From positions 8,860,953-8,924,952 of the forward strand of contig CM066913.1 of the NCBI GenBank assembly GCA_033964015.1: a DNA stretch of 64,000 bases, read 5' to 3'. The stretch is from Scolanthus callimorphus. Its lineage: Eukaryota > Cnidaria > Anthozoa > Actiniaria > Edwardsiidae. The position numbers and the translations under genes were made by a program. The notes beneath the pieces are model-generated. The model did no database searches. It was not told the origin of the DNA and worked only from the letters and a program-made list of their open reading frames with translations. Positions 35,901 to 46,900 of this stretch are shown piece after piece. Positions within the stretch are counted from its first letter, which is position 1, and each line of letters starts with the position of its first letter.

Positions 35901-38900
35901 TAATTTACGGATTGAAATGAAATGCTTGACGTGCCACTTTTTCAACCTAGCTCCCTACTCCTTGGCCGTTAGCAGTCACTCAGGGTATTAGTTTTGCTCG
36001 CTGGCTTCTCGAGACACCAGTATGCTTATACAAGGACAATACAAAGAAACACGTAGAGCGTGTAAGCTGGAAAGTCGTCCTCTATGGTTTTCCTTAAAGC
36101 AAAGTGATGAAAAAAAGCGCACGGTCGCGTGGGAGAGTACAACTTGTTTCACTTGCACGCTTTTGCAGTGGAAAGGATACGATGGCGTAAAATGTGACGT
36201 CAAACTTTCTCTCACTCGGATCATAGTTAATGGAGTGGAATGGTTGGGAAACCTGGCAAACTTCAAAGGACCAACACAATAGCGTGGGCTGGATGTTGAA
36301 AGGGGCTATCACGTGATATTGACCCTGCACAATCTTTTGTTTCACCCTAATCTTATATGCGTGTCGTTGTACACTGAATGTTACTGGCTGGATTTTGGTA
36401 CTTATGTACCGTGACCCTGCACAGACAAAAGGATTCCTCTGAAAAAGTGAACAAAAACATAGTACAATTACAGGGTGTCAGGTTTCCTAACCATTCTTCT
36501 CTATAAACTATGCTCGGATTGGATGTTTATCATTTCCCGACCTGAATTTAGGTCGGTAAAAAATGGCGGGAAGCGAGCGAGCAAAGTCGGTTGTACAAAA
36601 TAAGCCAATTAAAAAAAAGAGGAACAGCGGACTTTGGGAAAAGTCTAGGTTTTATCAAGCATCTTGCGCAGTAAATTGAGGCAGAATGTAAGGCATGTAC
36701 TTTCTCTCTTACCTCTGTAATGACTTCCTCCACAAAAGCCATCCTCTTCTTTGTGGGGATATCAGTATCCATCCTCAACAATGCCTGAAGAATACGTGAA
36801 GAGGGATATCAATTGCCTGAAGAAACAGACTGAAGGAAGGTTTACGAATAATTCTACGTCTTGACTTCGCACTGGAATTAAGCGCACATCATTCAATCTC
36901 TTTCTGCTCCCTATAAATGCATGTGGGTGAAAGTACGATCCCGTTTTTTGTGCTTGAGAGAGGTGACGAGTGCGCGACGAGCAAAAGCGCAGAAACAGGT
37001 GACCACTAAGGATTCTGATCTCTATAGGCACGGACCACCATACTCGCATTCAATTAAGGATTTTTAAAGGAGGATCTGCCACTCTTAATTTATTCACAAA
37101 TGTCTACTTTAGACCCGAAAGCGTAGTTAGGACCCAATAATTTCATTTTTTTTATCTCTTAAAGGGAGACGTGTTAGCGCCTATCGATCCCTTTCTCTGG
37201 AATGCTATTACCTGGAATTGGAGATGTTCCCTGACGGTGAGTGTCCCGATAAACAGATCCTCTTGCTGGACATACGCCGTGATGCTTGTAATGCCGGCAC
37301 CCATGGGCTTGTTATTCACTTTGACGCTTCCCTTCACTTGAATGCGACCGACGTTACGGTGAGCAAGGACGTTTAGCAAGGTCGACTTTCCAGCGCCGCT
37401 GTGAATACAAGGTTAAATATAAAGAGTTAAGTGCACAACAACAATGAGTAAAGACATCAAGAATAATACCTACCTAGCGCCCATCAAGGCGAGTAAAGTG
37501 CCGGGTTCCACCTTCCCTCTCCCTGTGCATGGAAACGTTAGTGAGTAACCGTGCGTTCACTTGTCTAGGATGTAGCCCAGGTAAACAGCCTTCCTCCGAT
37601 ATCGCACCGAGTTGGGTCCTCCTATGTGAGCATAATTCTAGGGTTCGGTTCGTTAGGCCAACATTGGTAAGATGCATGGCCGTGTTGGACCAACATTGGT
37701 ACGATGAATGGGCGTGCTGGGCCAACATTGGTACGATGAATGGCCGTGTTGGACCAACATTGGTACAATGAATGTTCATGTTGGGCCAACATTGGTAAAG
37801 ATGAAAGACCGTGTTAGGCCAACATTGGTACGATGAATGGCAGTGTTGGGCCAACATTGGTACGACGAATGTCCATGTTGGGCCAACATTGGTAAGATGA
37901 ATGACCGTGTTGGGCCAACATTGGTACGATGAACGGGCGTGTCAGGCCAACATTGGTACGATGAATGTCCATGTTGGGCAAACATTGGTAAGATGAATGG
38001 CCGTGTTAGGCCAACATTGGTAAGATGAAAGACGGTGTTAGGGCCAACATTGGTACGATGAATGGCAGTGTTGGACCAACATTGGCACGATGAATGGCCA
38101 TGTTGGGCCAACATTGGTTACGATGAATGGCCTTGTTGGACCGATGTTCTATTTTCAACTGCATCCTTTACTCACCATTAAACAATATCTGCTTATCACG
38201 CGGTCCGTCACTCTCAGCACCTCTACGGCAGAGTCGCTGACAAAGGTTTCCCTGTTTGACAGGAACGAACACATCGATCCCGTCCCACTCCAGCGTCGCC
38301 TGTTGGCGGGTGTCTCTCAAGAAATAGCCAGTTTTTTGCTTGCCTGTAAAACCACGAAAGAAGTGAAAATGTGTCATCCAAATAAATAAACTTCGCGTTA
38401 TCCATAATTTGGATGTCGTTATCGATTACTTGGATGTCGTTATCGATTTCTAACTTGGATGTCGTTATCGATAACTTGGATGTCGTTTATCGATAACTTG
38501 GTTGTCGTTATCGATAACTTGGGGCAGTGGAACGTAAAATGTACATCCTACGTAATACTAAGAGATTTGAATTTCCAACTTAGGCGGTCCTATAAACACC
38601 AGAATAAAAGAACAAGCGAATGAAGAAGACTCGACCCGAACTGTATCTTAGATATAGAATACATATCATGCCCCAATGAATCAATGGGCTCCGGGTCATG
38701 AGCTAGATGGGTTATGGGGGTTGCAATACCCCTTATGAGAGTGATAGAACTCAGTATGGGTCATAACCAGTCCAACTTAGTGCTGCAACACCACTGGGGC
38801 TCTATGAGCTAAACTCATTCTAATGAAGAGGGGGGCGTAGGGGACCCTCGAATGCAGTTATTTTGCGTAAAAAAATCGCAAAACCGTAATATCGCGTCCA

Positions 38901-39738
38901 AAAATCGCAAAATTAACGAAGATTAACGAAGGTCAATCAAGTTCAGCGATGTTGAACCACTGAACAATCGTTGAAAATACTCCTCGCTCACTTGGCGTCA
39001 TTGAAGCACACCCAGTGTTGTTTTGCGCACTTGAAAACATTGAACGTCCACTGAATATCTTAGGCCATTCAGTGCTGAACAGGTGTTCGAATAAACAAAA
39101 ATGTATGCACTTCTATATCGCAACGAACATAAAATGAACATATAGATTGATCCAGTTTAACGGCTGAGAACTTCTTGCTGATCATTCTAATATTGTTCAT
39201 AAAGTATTTCAGTTAAAATGCCCCGCGGTATGAAAGGTAAAAATAGATTAAAATAGATACAAAACACTTGAAAATAAATGACCGCTCTCTTTGCAAATGT
39301 AATAAATCTGCATGGAAGCGGTTACTTTGTGAAAGTATTTACAGAGCAGCTACAAACAGATAGTTAGGTCGAAAGGCCGAACATTATGACATTAACTCAA
39401 AGAAATATCATAGCAGGTGTGTTTACTAATTATTTTACTAATTTCGAGACCTATAGACCTATCCTGACACAAAAGTCATGCAAACACCCATCCAAACATC
39501 CATTTACGCATTTATGGTAGCTACGTCAGCGCACCTTCACACTGTGTTTCCGTATCATTTTTGCTCTCGATACTTTGCCATATACGATGATTCAAGGTGC
39601 TCATAACATACCTGATGTTATTGGTGAGCCCCCAGGTGCCTCGTCCTTTGCCCATTTATTGACACACACTATTGACACCTCACTAATAGGGATTTCTTCT
39701 GCTGCATCTATTTCCGAGCCCTTAGAGTTATCTTCCAT
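26921..39738 (-). CDS. White-like ABCG half-transporter, gene B (20 exons, two frame breaks)
   Basis: Same family, exon count and phases as gene A. Exons, 5' to 3': 39612-39738, 38176-38343, 37474-37522, 37212-37398, 36713-36784, 35776-35873, 35392-35558, 35013-35084, 34831-34933, 34442-34507, 34313-34350, 34000-34105, 33370-33501, 32679-32771, 32093-32150, 31624-31701, 30925-31029, 29849-29952, 28124-28227, 26921-27022. Two exons are one base short of their counterparts: exon 6 (98 nt against 99; CC at 35,818-35,819 where C has CCC), just before the ABC signature, and exon 17 (105 nt against 106; single G at 31,008). Taken literally this is a pseudogene; repaired it would encode 676 residues. 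Exons 1-16 and flanks are nearly identical to gene C, while exons 19-20 ([32 protein letters not shown]) resemble gene A. Introns carry a 32-bp minisatellite, a foldback element, a SINE remnant and a captured exon-8 fragment. Confidence 0.9.
27133..27920. mobile_element. TTAA-flanked foldback MITE in ABCG-B last intron
   Basis: Arms of about 250 bp in inverted orientation (27,137-27,390 and 27,670-27,916), starting AGTGCTACTCAAGGCTGAAA after a TTAA and ending in the complement before TTAA. The pair of TTAA sites suggests piggyBac- or Kolobok-type insertion. The spacer has no ORF of note. Absent from the equivalent introns of A, C and D. Confidence 0.8.
29093..29290. mobile_element. Inverted-repeat MITE in ABCG-B intron
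   Basis: Imperfect inverted repeat: AAGCAATAAAAGTACTTTC with GTGCTCTCTG on the left and its complement near 29,247-29,285 on the right, around a hairpin containing CTTGAAAGACAC and its complement. No coding capacity. Confidence 0.6.
29311..29665. mobile_element. 100-bp direct repeats flanking a captured ABCG exon-8 fragment
   Basis: Two near-identical 100-bp sequences (29,311-29,410 and 29,566-29,665), each starting GCGTTGCGTGACAATCGTG and ending in TTATTTTCTAA, bracket a 152-bp piece (29,411-29,562). That piece is an inverted partial copy of ABCG exon 8 plus adjoining intron 7, best matched at 35,035-35,190. It lies in the gene B intron between exons 18 and 19, on the strand opposite to the gene, and reads [10 protein letters not shown] on the plus strand. 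Confidence 0.75.
30638..30898. mobile_element. Two adjacent MITEs in ABCG-B intron 17
   Basis: 30,638-30,826 has termini GTATCACCCAACTAGT and complement; 30,831-30,898 has termini AACAATTAGACCTCTCG and complement. Both are non-coding and lie immediately downstream (gene sense) of the exon-17 donor at 30,925. Genes C and D lack them at this place. Confidence 0.7.
31940..32062 (-). mobile_element. Damaged copy of the tRNA-derived SINE in ABCG-B intron 15
   Basis: Keeps the B-box GGTTCAAATCC and flank shared with 48,340-48,475, but about 20 bp covering the A-box are deleted. Confidence 0.55.
32365..32560. repeat. Dispersed repeat of about 190 bp, several copies
   Basis: Family marked by TTCGTTCGATATTAGAAGAC, CAGCCGATGGAAATGGATGC and CTGTCAAAATGGCG. 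Other members: 42,714-42,893 and 61,074-61,254 (opposite orientation), 44,900-45,118 and 62,703-62,923, and partial copies near 29,700-29,825 and 6,550-6,600. Non-coding; probably a MITE or SINE family. Confidence 0.6.
37654..38150. repeat. 32-bp minisatellite in ABCG-B intron 2
   Basis: About 15 units of 32 bp around CCAACATTGGTACGATGAAT, between exon 3 (ends 37,522) and exon 2 (starts 38,176). The orthologous array in gene C is at 53,728-54,182, with fewer units. Confidence 0.9.
38405..38523. repeat. Short tandem repeat with TATCGATA cores, ABCG-B intron 1
   Basis: About five units of AACTTGGATGTCGTTATCGA just 5' (in gene sense) of exon 2. Several unit junctions create TATCGATA, the DRE/DREF core of insects. 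Counterpart in gene C at 54,446-54,562. Confidence 0.8.
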
Positions 39739-39950
39739 ATTTGTTTTTTCAACTTGAAGGCGGTTTTGATCTACTTGTCTTGTTTGTTTAGCATTCCCAG
39801 GATGCTGACCGAACTGTGGGCATGCACGGTGACCATAGTTAATATATTCAATTTTAATTGCACATACACTATTGAAAGTGTAATATTGTTCTCATTGTTC
39901 TCAGCGCCAAGCTTCGCTCTGAAGGAATTGTGGTTTGCTGATTGGGGGCC

Positions 39951-40314
39951 CCGGGGGGGGACTCCCCATATTTTCAGACGGGGGTGCTCGTCCTATCCCT
40001 TAGGGTATAAAATTGACAGACGTGCTATCTCTTAGGCGTGTTTAAAATCAGCCCTATCCCTTAGGGGAGTCTCAGACCAATCCTTGCCCAGAAATACATT
40101 GGTACTGACACCAGAAACCGATATTTACGAAGGATGGTTGAAAACCCTAAAATTTGCTATCTTTAGGGGTAAATTCGGCGGTCGCCACGCCAAATTTGCT
40201 CTCTTTTAGGGGTAAATTTTCTGTTTGCCACACCCATTTTGCTATCCCTTAGGGTCAAAATCAATTTTCCCGACGAGCACCCCCGCCTAAAATATTGGAA
40301 GTCCCCCCCCCGGG
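39951..40314. mobile_element. Mutator-like MITE, 364 bp, 9-bp target duplication
   Basis: Starts with a G-rich run followed by ACTCCCC and CGGGGGTGCTCGTC and ends with the complementary GACGAGCACCCCCG and AGTCCCCC runs. Flanked by TTGGGGGCC at 39,942-39,950 and 40,315-40,323. The matching site upstream of gene C (near 58,446) has one TTGGGGGCC and no insert. A 9-bp duplication is typical of Mutator-like elements. Confidence 0.8.
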
Positions 40315-41080
40315 TTGGGGGCCCTATATTTTGAATTAGTTTACAGTTGACGCGGTTTCCATTGTTATGCGTAGGGTATTAACTCAGATAATGACTCTCA
40401 ACAAACTAAAAGTCGGGGAGGGATTTGAATTCTCCAGGGAACGGTTGGGTTGATCAATAGAATTGAATTGAATTTCTAGGTAAATATATGGCTCATTATG
40501 GATTCATAGGTAAGTATATGGCTCATAATGGATTCATAGGTAAGTATCTTGATTGATTGGACTGGCTGTTGTACGGAAACAAAAGACGTTATTCGTGTTC
40601 TGGATGCACTCAAGCCGTATATTTTTTATTTGGAAACCTTGTCAATCATGGTTGAATAAAAGTTGTCATTCATTTTCTTCAGCATCACAACTTTATTGTG
40701 CATGGTAAAAATTAATTGGAATAAGTTTCTCTGGGGAACGCACTTCTATGAAAGCAGCTAAATAACTAACAATAGTTCCTATTGGAATCCGCTATCTTTT
40801 TTTAATTGTAAACTGTACTCCTTTTCAAAACTGTTAAATTCAATGAGAAGAATGCATTTCATTTGTTCCTGTTTTCTGAAAACCTTGTCAACTGTAAACT
40901 AAGTCCGTTAATTACCTCGATTCTCGGCAATAACCCAAATACATAATTGCCACGTTATTGCCTCGAATCTCGGTAATTAACTCTAACTTATTAGGCGGAC
41001 TATAGTGCACGGGTAGACTGTGCTAGCGTTCAGTCTTGGCCAGACTGATGGCGATGTGTGTATGCTAGTGTTCTGCAGAG

Positions 41081-41702
41081 GATTTTGGGTAATACAAGGT
41101 CAAAATGCAGTGATCCTCCCTCTATAAGTAAAGTGATTAACGTAATCCCCCCACCCCCTAATTACCTAGTAAAAGACAATGTAATAGATAGGGGGTCGCA
41201 ATTTTCTTTCGTTGCGCGCGAAGCGCGCCCGATTTTTGATAAACGCATTTCATCAACCCTCAGGGAAAGTGTAGATGAACATTCCGATTTTTATGTATAG
41301 TAAACGAATCTTCTATTTATAGTAAACGAATCCTCTATTATTCATGCGCACAATTGCGCGCCGAAATTATTATTTTAGGATTTTGGGTAATACAAGGTCA
41401 AAATGCAGTGATCCTCCCTCTATAAGTAAAGTGATTAACGTAATCCACCCTCAGAGAAGTTAAACGTTTTCGTGATCCCCCCACCCCCTAATAACCTAGT
41501 AAAAGACAATTTAATAGATAGGGGGTCGCAATTTTCTTTCGTTGGGCGCGAAGCGCGCCCGAATTTTGATAAACGCATTTCATCAACCCTCAGAGAAAGT
41601 GTAGATGACCATTTCGTTTTTATGGACAGTAAACGAATCCTCTTTGTATAGTAAACGAATCCTCTATTATTCATGCGCACAATTGCGCGCCGAAATTATT
41701 AT
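41081..41702. repeat. Two tandem copies of a unit of about 300 bp upstream of ABCG-B
   Basis: Units start GATTTTGGGTAATACAAGG at 41,081 and 41,379. Each contains GCGCGAAGCGCGCC and GCGCAATTGCGCGC palindromes and repeated TATAGTAAACGAATCCTC. About 1.3 kb upstream of the start codon. Confidence 0.85.
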
Positions 41703-42940
41703 TGATCTGCGTGAAGCCACGTAGAATGGACTGGTAATGGGCCTTGATCTAGGCACATTGAACAAAAGAAACGAGCTCGCCAGCGCATGCAGGCATGCAG
41801 CTAAATTCCTACTTAAGAACACATCATAATTCACATCATAATGCATCCCTATGCAAATACTCTAGTACCATCTAACCCCTGAAGAGAGAGGACCGTAAGG
41901 TTTCTCTTGAAACAAGCCTGTAGGGCAATGGGCAAATAAAGTTTGCTAAACCGCATATGTCTTTTACCTAAGCTCCCTACTGTTGAGCACTATTCGGCAT
42001 TTAGAAATCGGACGATTGAACGATATATATAATAAATATATATATATATATTTATTATTATTTTTACAGTACAATGTAAATTACATATACAGACAGTGTA
42101 ATAATTATTGTTCCAGGCGCTTTGCCCTGAAGTAAGTGTGGCTTGCACAATAAACAAAGTGCATCGGACAATGCCATAATGTACATGCTGTCAAAAACCG
42201 AGGTATCCGTGTAAGTTATCATTGCATGTGAAATCAATGGTGAAAATTAATGGTGCAAATGACCAAGGGAAAAGAAGGGTTTGCTTGAAGGAGTCACGTG
42301 AATAAGTTGATGATGAGAAAAGCATCAAAGGAGTCACGTGACTAGGGAAACAAAAGTGTATTTTTAGTATAATTAGTACGCATTTCGTATGTCTGTCCAA
42401 TTTCCATATGACAAAATATTTTATTGTTCAGCACTTCAACGCTTTCACTTATTCGAAATCAGGATATATGTCCGTACTGCTGCCCCTGATGATTTCCAAT
42501 GCTTTCAGTTTTTTTCGTTTTGCCGCTGGAGACGATACAAGACCGCTTGCCCGCTCTGTCGCTAATTTCACCAGGTTTGATGACATGTTTCATGTTTGAG
42601 CATTTTTGTCATCTAAGCAGGTGTACCTCTTTGGACTTGCCTGTTTGTTACATTTCTTCAAGAGAAAAGAGTGTTTTCGACCGATTCCTTCACTCTAGAA
42701 AGATAGACGTTAAATAGCCTGTGTCAGCGCCATTTTGACAGCATATCAATATACCAAGTCGCAGAAAGCATTCGTCTCCATCGGCTGATTGAGAGAATAA
42801 AGAGCAATGTTCTTCATTGAATTTGGTCAATCAAATCTGAAACTTTGTTTTTCAGAGATTTCTACACGTAATTCGTCTTCTAATATCAAACAAAAACAGT
42901 GATAACGTGATAACACCGTGCGATGTCCACGCCAAGCTTT

Positions 42941-43278
42941 ATGTTCACGTGATGAGCCTACCCTGTTCACGTGGTGAGCCTGCTATGTTCACGTGATAAC
43001 CATGCTAAGTTCACGTGGTGAGCCTGCCATGTTCACGTGGTGCGCCTGCCATGTTAACCTGGTGAGCCTGCTATGTTCACGTGGTGAGCCCTGCCATGCT
43101 CACCTGCCATGTTCACGTGGTGAGCCTGCCATGTTCACGTGGTGAGCCTGCCATGTTCACGTGGTGAGCCTGCCATGTTCACGTGGTGAGCCTGCCATGT
43201 TCACGTGGTGAGCCTGCCATGTTAACCTGGTGAGCCTGCTATGTTCACGTGGCGAGCCTGCTATGTTCACGTGATAAC
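42941..43278. repeat. 22-bp array with about a dozen CACGTG E-boxes upstream of ABCG-B
   Basis: Degenerate units of ATGTTCACGTGGTGAGCCTGC. About 13 units keep the palindromic CACGTG; a few read CACCTG or TAACCTG. It lies about 3.2 kb upstream of the gene B start codon and 0.7 kb downstream of the gene C stop. Counterpart at 61,306-61,667. Confidence 0.85.
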
Positions 43279-43290
43279 CGTGCCATTTCA

Positions 43291-43503
43291 CAATTAGACT
43301 ACGAGTTCGAGTTTTCTGTGAGTCAATAGATAGTTAGGGAGGCGCGTAGCGCCGAGTTGACTATTTGACTCAGAAAACGAGAACGAGTAATCTAATTGTT
43401 TTGGTAGAAACCCACTAGCATACTACCTTCGAGTTGCTGCTAAAACGTATTTATTTTCATGGTTTTAGAAAGTTTTGTGCTAGCGTTTTCGCTACTCACT
43501 ATC

Positions 43504-43537
<34 letters not shown>

Positions 43538-43882
43538 CTGAGTCAATAGCTCATGAGGCCGAAGGCACTGAAGGCCGAATGGGCTATTGACTTAGAGGCC
43601 CCGAGGGCGAGAGGAATAATTGTTTTAGTCAAATCACACTAGTAGGCCAATTTGTATAGCCAAAAACGTTTTTTGTTCTGGTCATTTGCCATTTTCTGGC
43701 TTTCAAATCCGACACTTTTCGCTACTAGTAGGCTATAACTTATAGCCTAGTAAGTAGCTCAATCAATCAGAACGCAGCATTGACAATAGACCACTAGTGT
43801 GATTTGACTAATACGTGATAGATAGTGAGTAGCGGAGCCAATCAGATTGCAGGATTCGTGATAGTATGCGAGTGGGTTTCTA
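43291..43882. mobile_element. Nested cluster of MITEs downstream of ABCG-C
   Basis: Four inverted-repeat elements. 43,291-43,398 (ends CAATTAGACTACGAG). 43,405-43,882 (ends TAGAAACCCACT), into which two others are inserted: 43,509-43,624 (ends AACAATTATTCCTCGAGCCC) and 43,628-43,808 (ends GTCAAATCACACTAGT). The counterpart beside gene D keeps only the first few dozen bases of the leftmost element (61,679-61,730). Confidence 0.75.
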
Positions 43883-43991
43883 TATTAGCGTGATGCTTCA
43901 AGCAAAAATCGGGAGATGCACATGAGTTGATGCCCGTACTATGTTCCACGTGTTGAGCCTGCAAGGTGATCAGGTAATGAACGTGCTACAA

Positions 43992-46900
43992 CTAATATTT
44001 TGTGCTGGTAATTCGTAATAGCAGCAAGAATGCCAACAATCGAAAGCCCACCATCAGAGCCGCGAGGGCTATGAAATAGTAATTGTAGTTGCCCTGCGAA
44101 CAGAAAAAGAACAAGTTACAGTTAGGAGAGGACCAGAACAAGTGAGAGATTCATAATCATTGTCCACTTTATAAATAAAACATAACTTGAACAAATGTGA
44201 AACTTTATTCTATACGTTACAAGGCCATTTTCGTAAATAACTTGTTGAACCTAATATACACCCAACACATACCGGTGACGCAGGTTTTTTTTAAAAATCC
44301 CCAACAATGTGGCTTTAATACCTTTTCAAAACCAAGGAAATTTAGGACATCATCGCCATTCCGATAGCAGAAATTCCCGTCACCAAGAGTACGGTTACTA
44401 GCCTGACAGTCTGTGGAGACAATAGAAACGGATTTAAACATTTCCGTCACCAACAGTACGGTTACATAGCCTGACAGTCTGTGGAGACAATAGAAACGGA
44501 TTTAAACATTCCCGTCACCAAGAGTACGGTTACTAGCCTGACAGTCTGTGGAGACAATACAAACGGATTTAAACATTTCTATAAAGGTCTTGGTCGAGGT
44601 CTTCCTGAAAATCAGATTGAAAACTCGCGCGAGGGAAATCGGTGAATTTCCGAGAACATCAAATAATGACTGAAGGGGCGTTTACCCGGTCTTCTAATTC
44701 CGCTGATTAAAACAAGCGGTTTTTTTTTCCTGTCGAAACTCATTCTTTACTAGTTTGAGTTGTAATTTGTATAACACCCTACCCCCTTGTTTTGTCACTC
44801 GCCCCAGACTTAATTTTGACCCGTCCAAGATGGCGCTCGCATCGGAATTCTCGCCGTAAAACGACCTAAAAACAGCCAACTAACGCCTGCTAACAGGCTA
44901 TTGTATAATTGGTTTGCTGTTCCCGTTGATGCTATTGTTTTCGTTCGATATTAGAAGACGAATAACGTGTAGAAATATTTTAATAAACATCAAAAAACAA
45001 CTTTTTGATTTAGCAAATCCAATCGAGAACATTGGTTTATATTTTTCTCTAAATCAGCCGATGGAAATGGATGCTTTCTTGCTGTCAAAATGGCGACTGA
45101 CACAGTTCCTTAAATACTAGAATCGGTACATTACTTCCTATCTGTCCATATCCGTCCCACTGATTGATACCCAACAGTTCAAAGCTGTACTTGAACAAGG
45201 AGAGGTACTCTACCCAGATGAAGTAATCTGGAACAGACCTGCATGAAAAACACACACAAAACTCGGTTTGTTGCTTGTTTTCAATTAGAATCAATCTCAC
45301 CAGTTCTTGTTGCTCCTAGTAAAATCAGGACTTAATTAACAAATGAAACCAGGTCTTACGTTCTTGCACGATTTATTTTTTTCCCTCAAACGATTCCTTT
45401 CCTTCCTGGTGCAGGTTGTTCAATGGTGGATTCAATTTAAACCAGGTTTAGTTCTGAACAAAACAATCGAGTCACCATAGTAATTAATCCTGGATTAGTG
45501 CTAAACCACTTTCGAGCAACCGGACAGGTGATTAAAACGCTCTCCTAGCATTTTTTTTACTATCGGTAATGATCTTCTTTGTGGGAATCAAGTCGTACCC
45601 TAGTGAGAGACTGTTCAGCGAGAAACATTTTCACAATTCTTCAGGTCTAACCAATCATACCCAACCCGAGATCCTAGAGATACGGGCTGGAAATGTTCTT
45701 TGTAGCGAGATACATGTGTTGCCTGCTTGTGTCCTCTCTTCTACGGATTTGTACGGAGTAAAGACGACTGAAAGTTCAGGCTAAGTAATAGTGAAAATGA
45801 AAAGGCCTTGTTACCTGTTCTTTATGAATAATCCGCCAAAGATGAGGAAGGGGATCCTCATAGGTGGAACAAGGGCACCTGCGGCCTCCACAGAATTGGT
45901 CACAGTTGACGCCACATAACCTGACACACAACGAACGCAAGAGGCTGTAGTAAACGTACATTCTATTGTCGTCTCCAACCACGTATGTGATTCATTTACA
46001 TTTAAGCTCCATGTTGAGGCCACATTTGTAATAACCTGCCACATTTGTAATAACTGCCACATTTGTAATAACATTGTGCCACATTTGTAATAACTGCCAC
46101 ATTTGTAATAACATTGTGCCACATTTGTAATAACTGCCACATTTGTAATAACATTGTGCCACATTTGTAATAAGTGCCACATTTGTAATACCACAGTGCC
46201 ATAATAGCGGAGCTCCTTAGCGGCCTAAGGTTCGTAGAGCGGAGCACCATAGCTATCGCAGGAAGAATGCAATAACTCAAACTAGAACTCAGGTATACGA
46301 TCGACTTTCTTATGGTTCAGCGGTATTCCCATATGGGTATCGCGGGCGCGTCCGTGCGTGCAGGGATGAACCTCAGGCAACCAAACTTGGGTTTAAATTG
46401 TCTAGTTGACAAGAGAAGCACAGCGAAGTGTTCATGTGACGTGACATCATCGATGGCGTCATTAAAGTGAAAATTCATATCTCGTGAAGGGTCGTAGCAA
46501 GGAATTTTGGTTTTGGGGGGGGGGGGGGGATGGCAGATACTGAGAACATAGGACGAACATTTCCTCCAGCAAATACAGTAGAATGTATGGGAAAATATCC
46601 CGAGAAAGGGGGGGGGGACGGACGGCCCCCTGTTCCCCCCCCCCCCCCCCCCCCCTCACCCGGCTACGCCACTGAAAATGATACATTTTCACAAACCTGA
46701 CGTATCTAGCCGAACGTTCAGGAAAACTCAAGGCAAGCCCCATTCGTTCGATTGAGTTTGATTTGGTTCAGTAATCACCATAACTCTCCAAAAATGTTTG
46801 CAATCAAACGTTCGAGTGCTAAATTTGTTTTCAATCGAACACATTCGAATTTCAAGTGAAAAACAGCAACAACAACAAGCCAAATAGATTCTGTGCTGTT

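Larger units (their letters stand above)
39739..43991. other. Spacer between ABCG-B start and ABCG-C stop
   Basis: Upstream region of gene B. In order it holds a Mutator-like MITE (39,951-40,314), a unique A/T-rich stretch (40,324-41,080), two copies of a unit of about 300 bp (41,081-41,702), a TA microsatellite (about 42,023-42,060), a dispersed repeat (42,714-42,893), the CACGTG array (42,941-43,278) and a nested MITE cluster (43,291-43,882). Apart from the MITEs and the microsatellite it matches the C-D spacer closely. Confidence 0.75.

Noticed and set aside
37474..38114. Minus-strand ORFs rich in [10 protein letters not shown] and QCWPNTAIH repeats (also 53,548-54,204)
   Set aside because: Products of the 32-bp intronic minisatellite read in several frames; not separate genes.
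43000..43250. CRISPR-like repeat array
   Set aside because: Units are contiguous 22-bp tandem repeats with no unique spacers, in an animal genome.
46002..46280. ORFs with repeated YYKCGT/LLQMWH motifs (also 47,647-47,913)
   Set aside because: They lie in the arrayed arms of the foldback element and occur in mirrored form at both ends.
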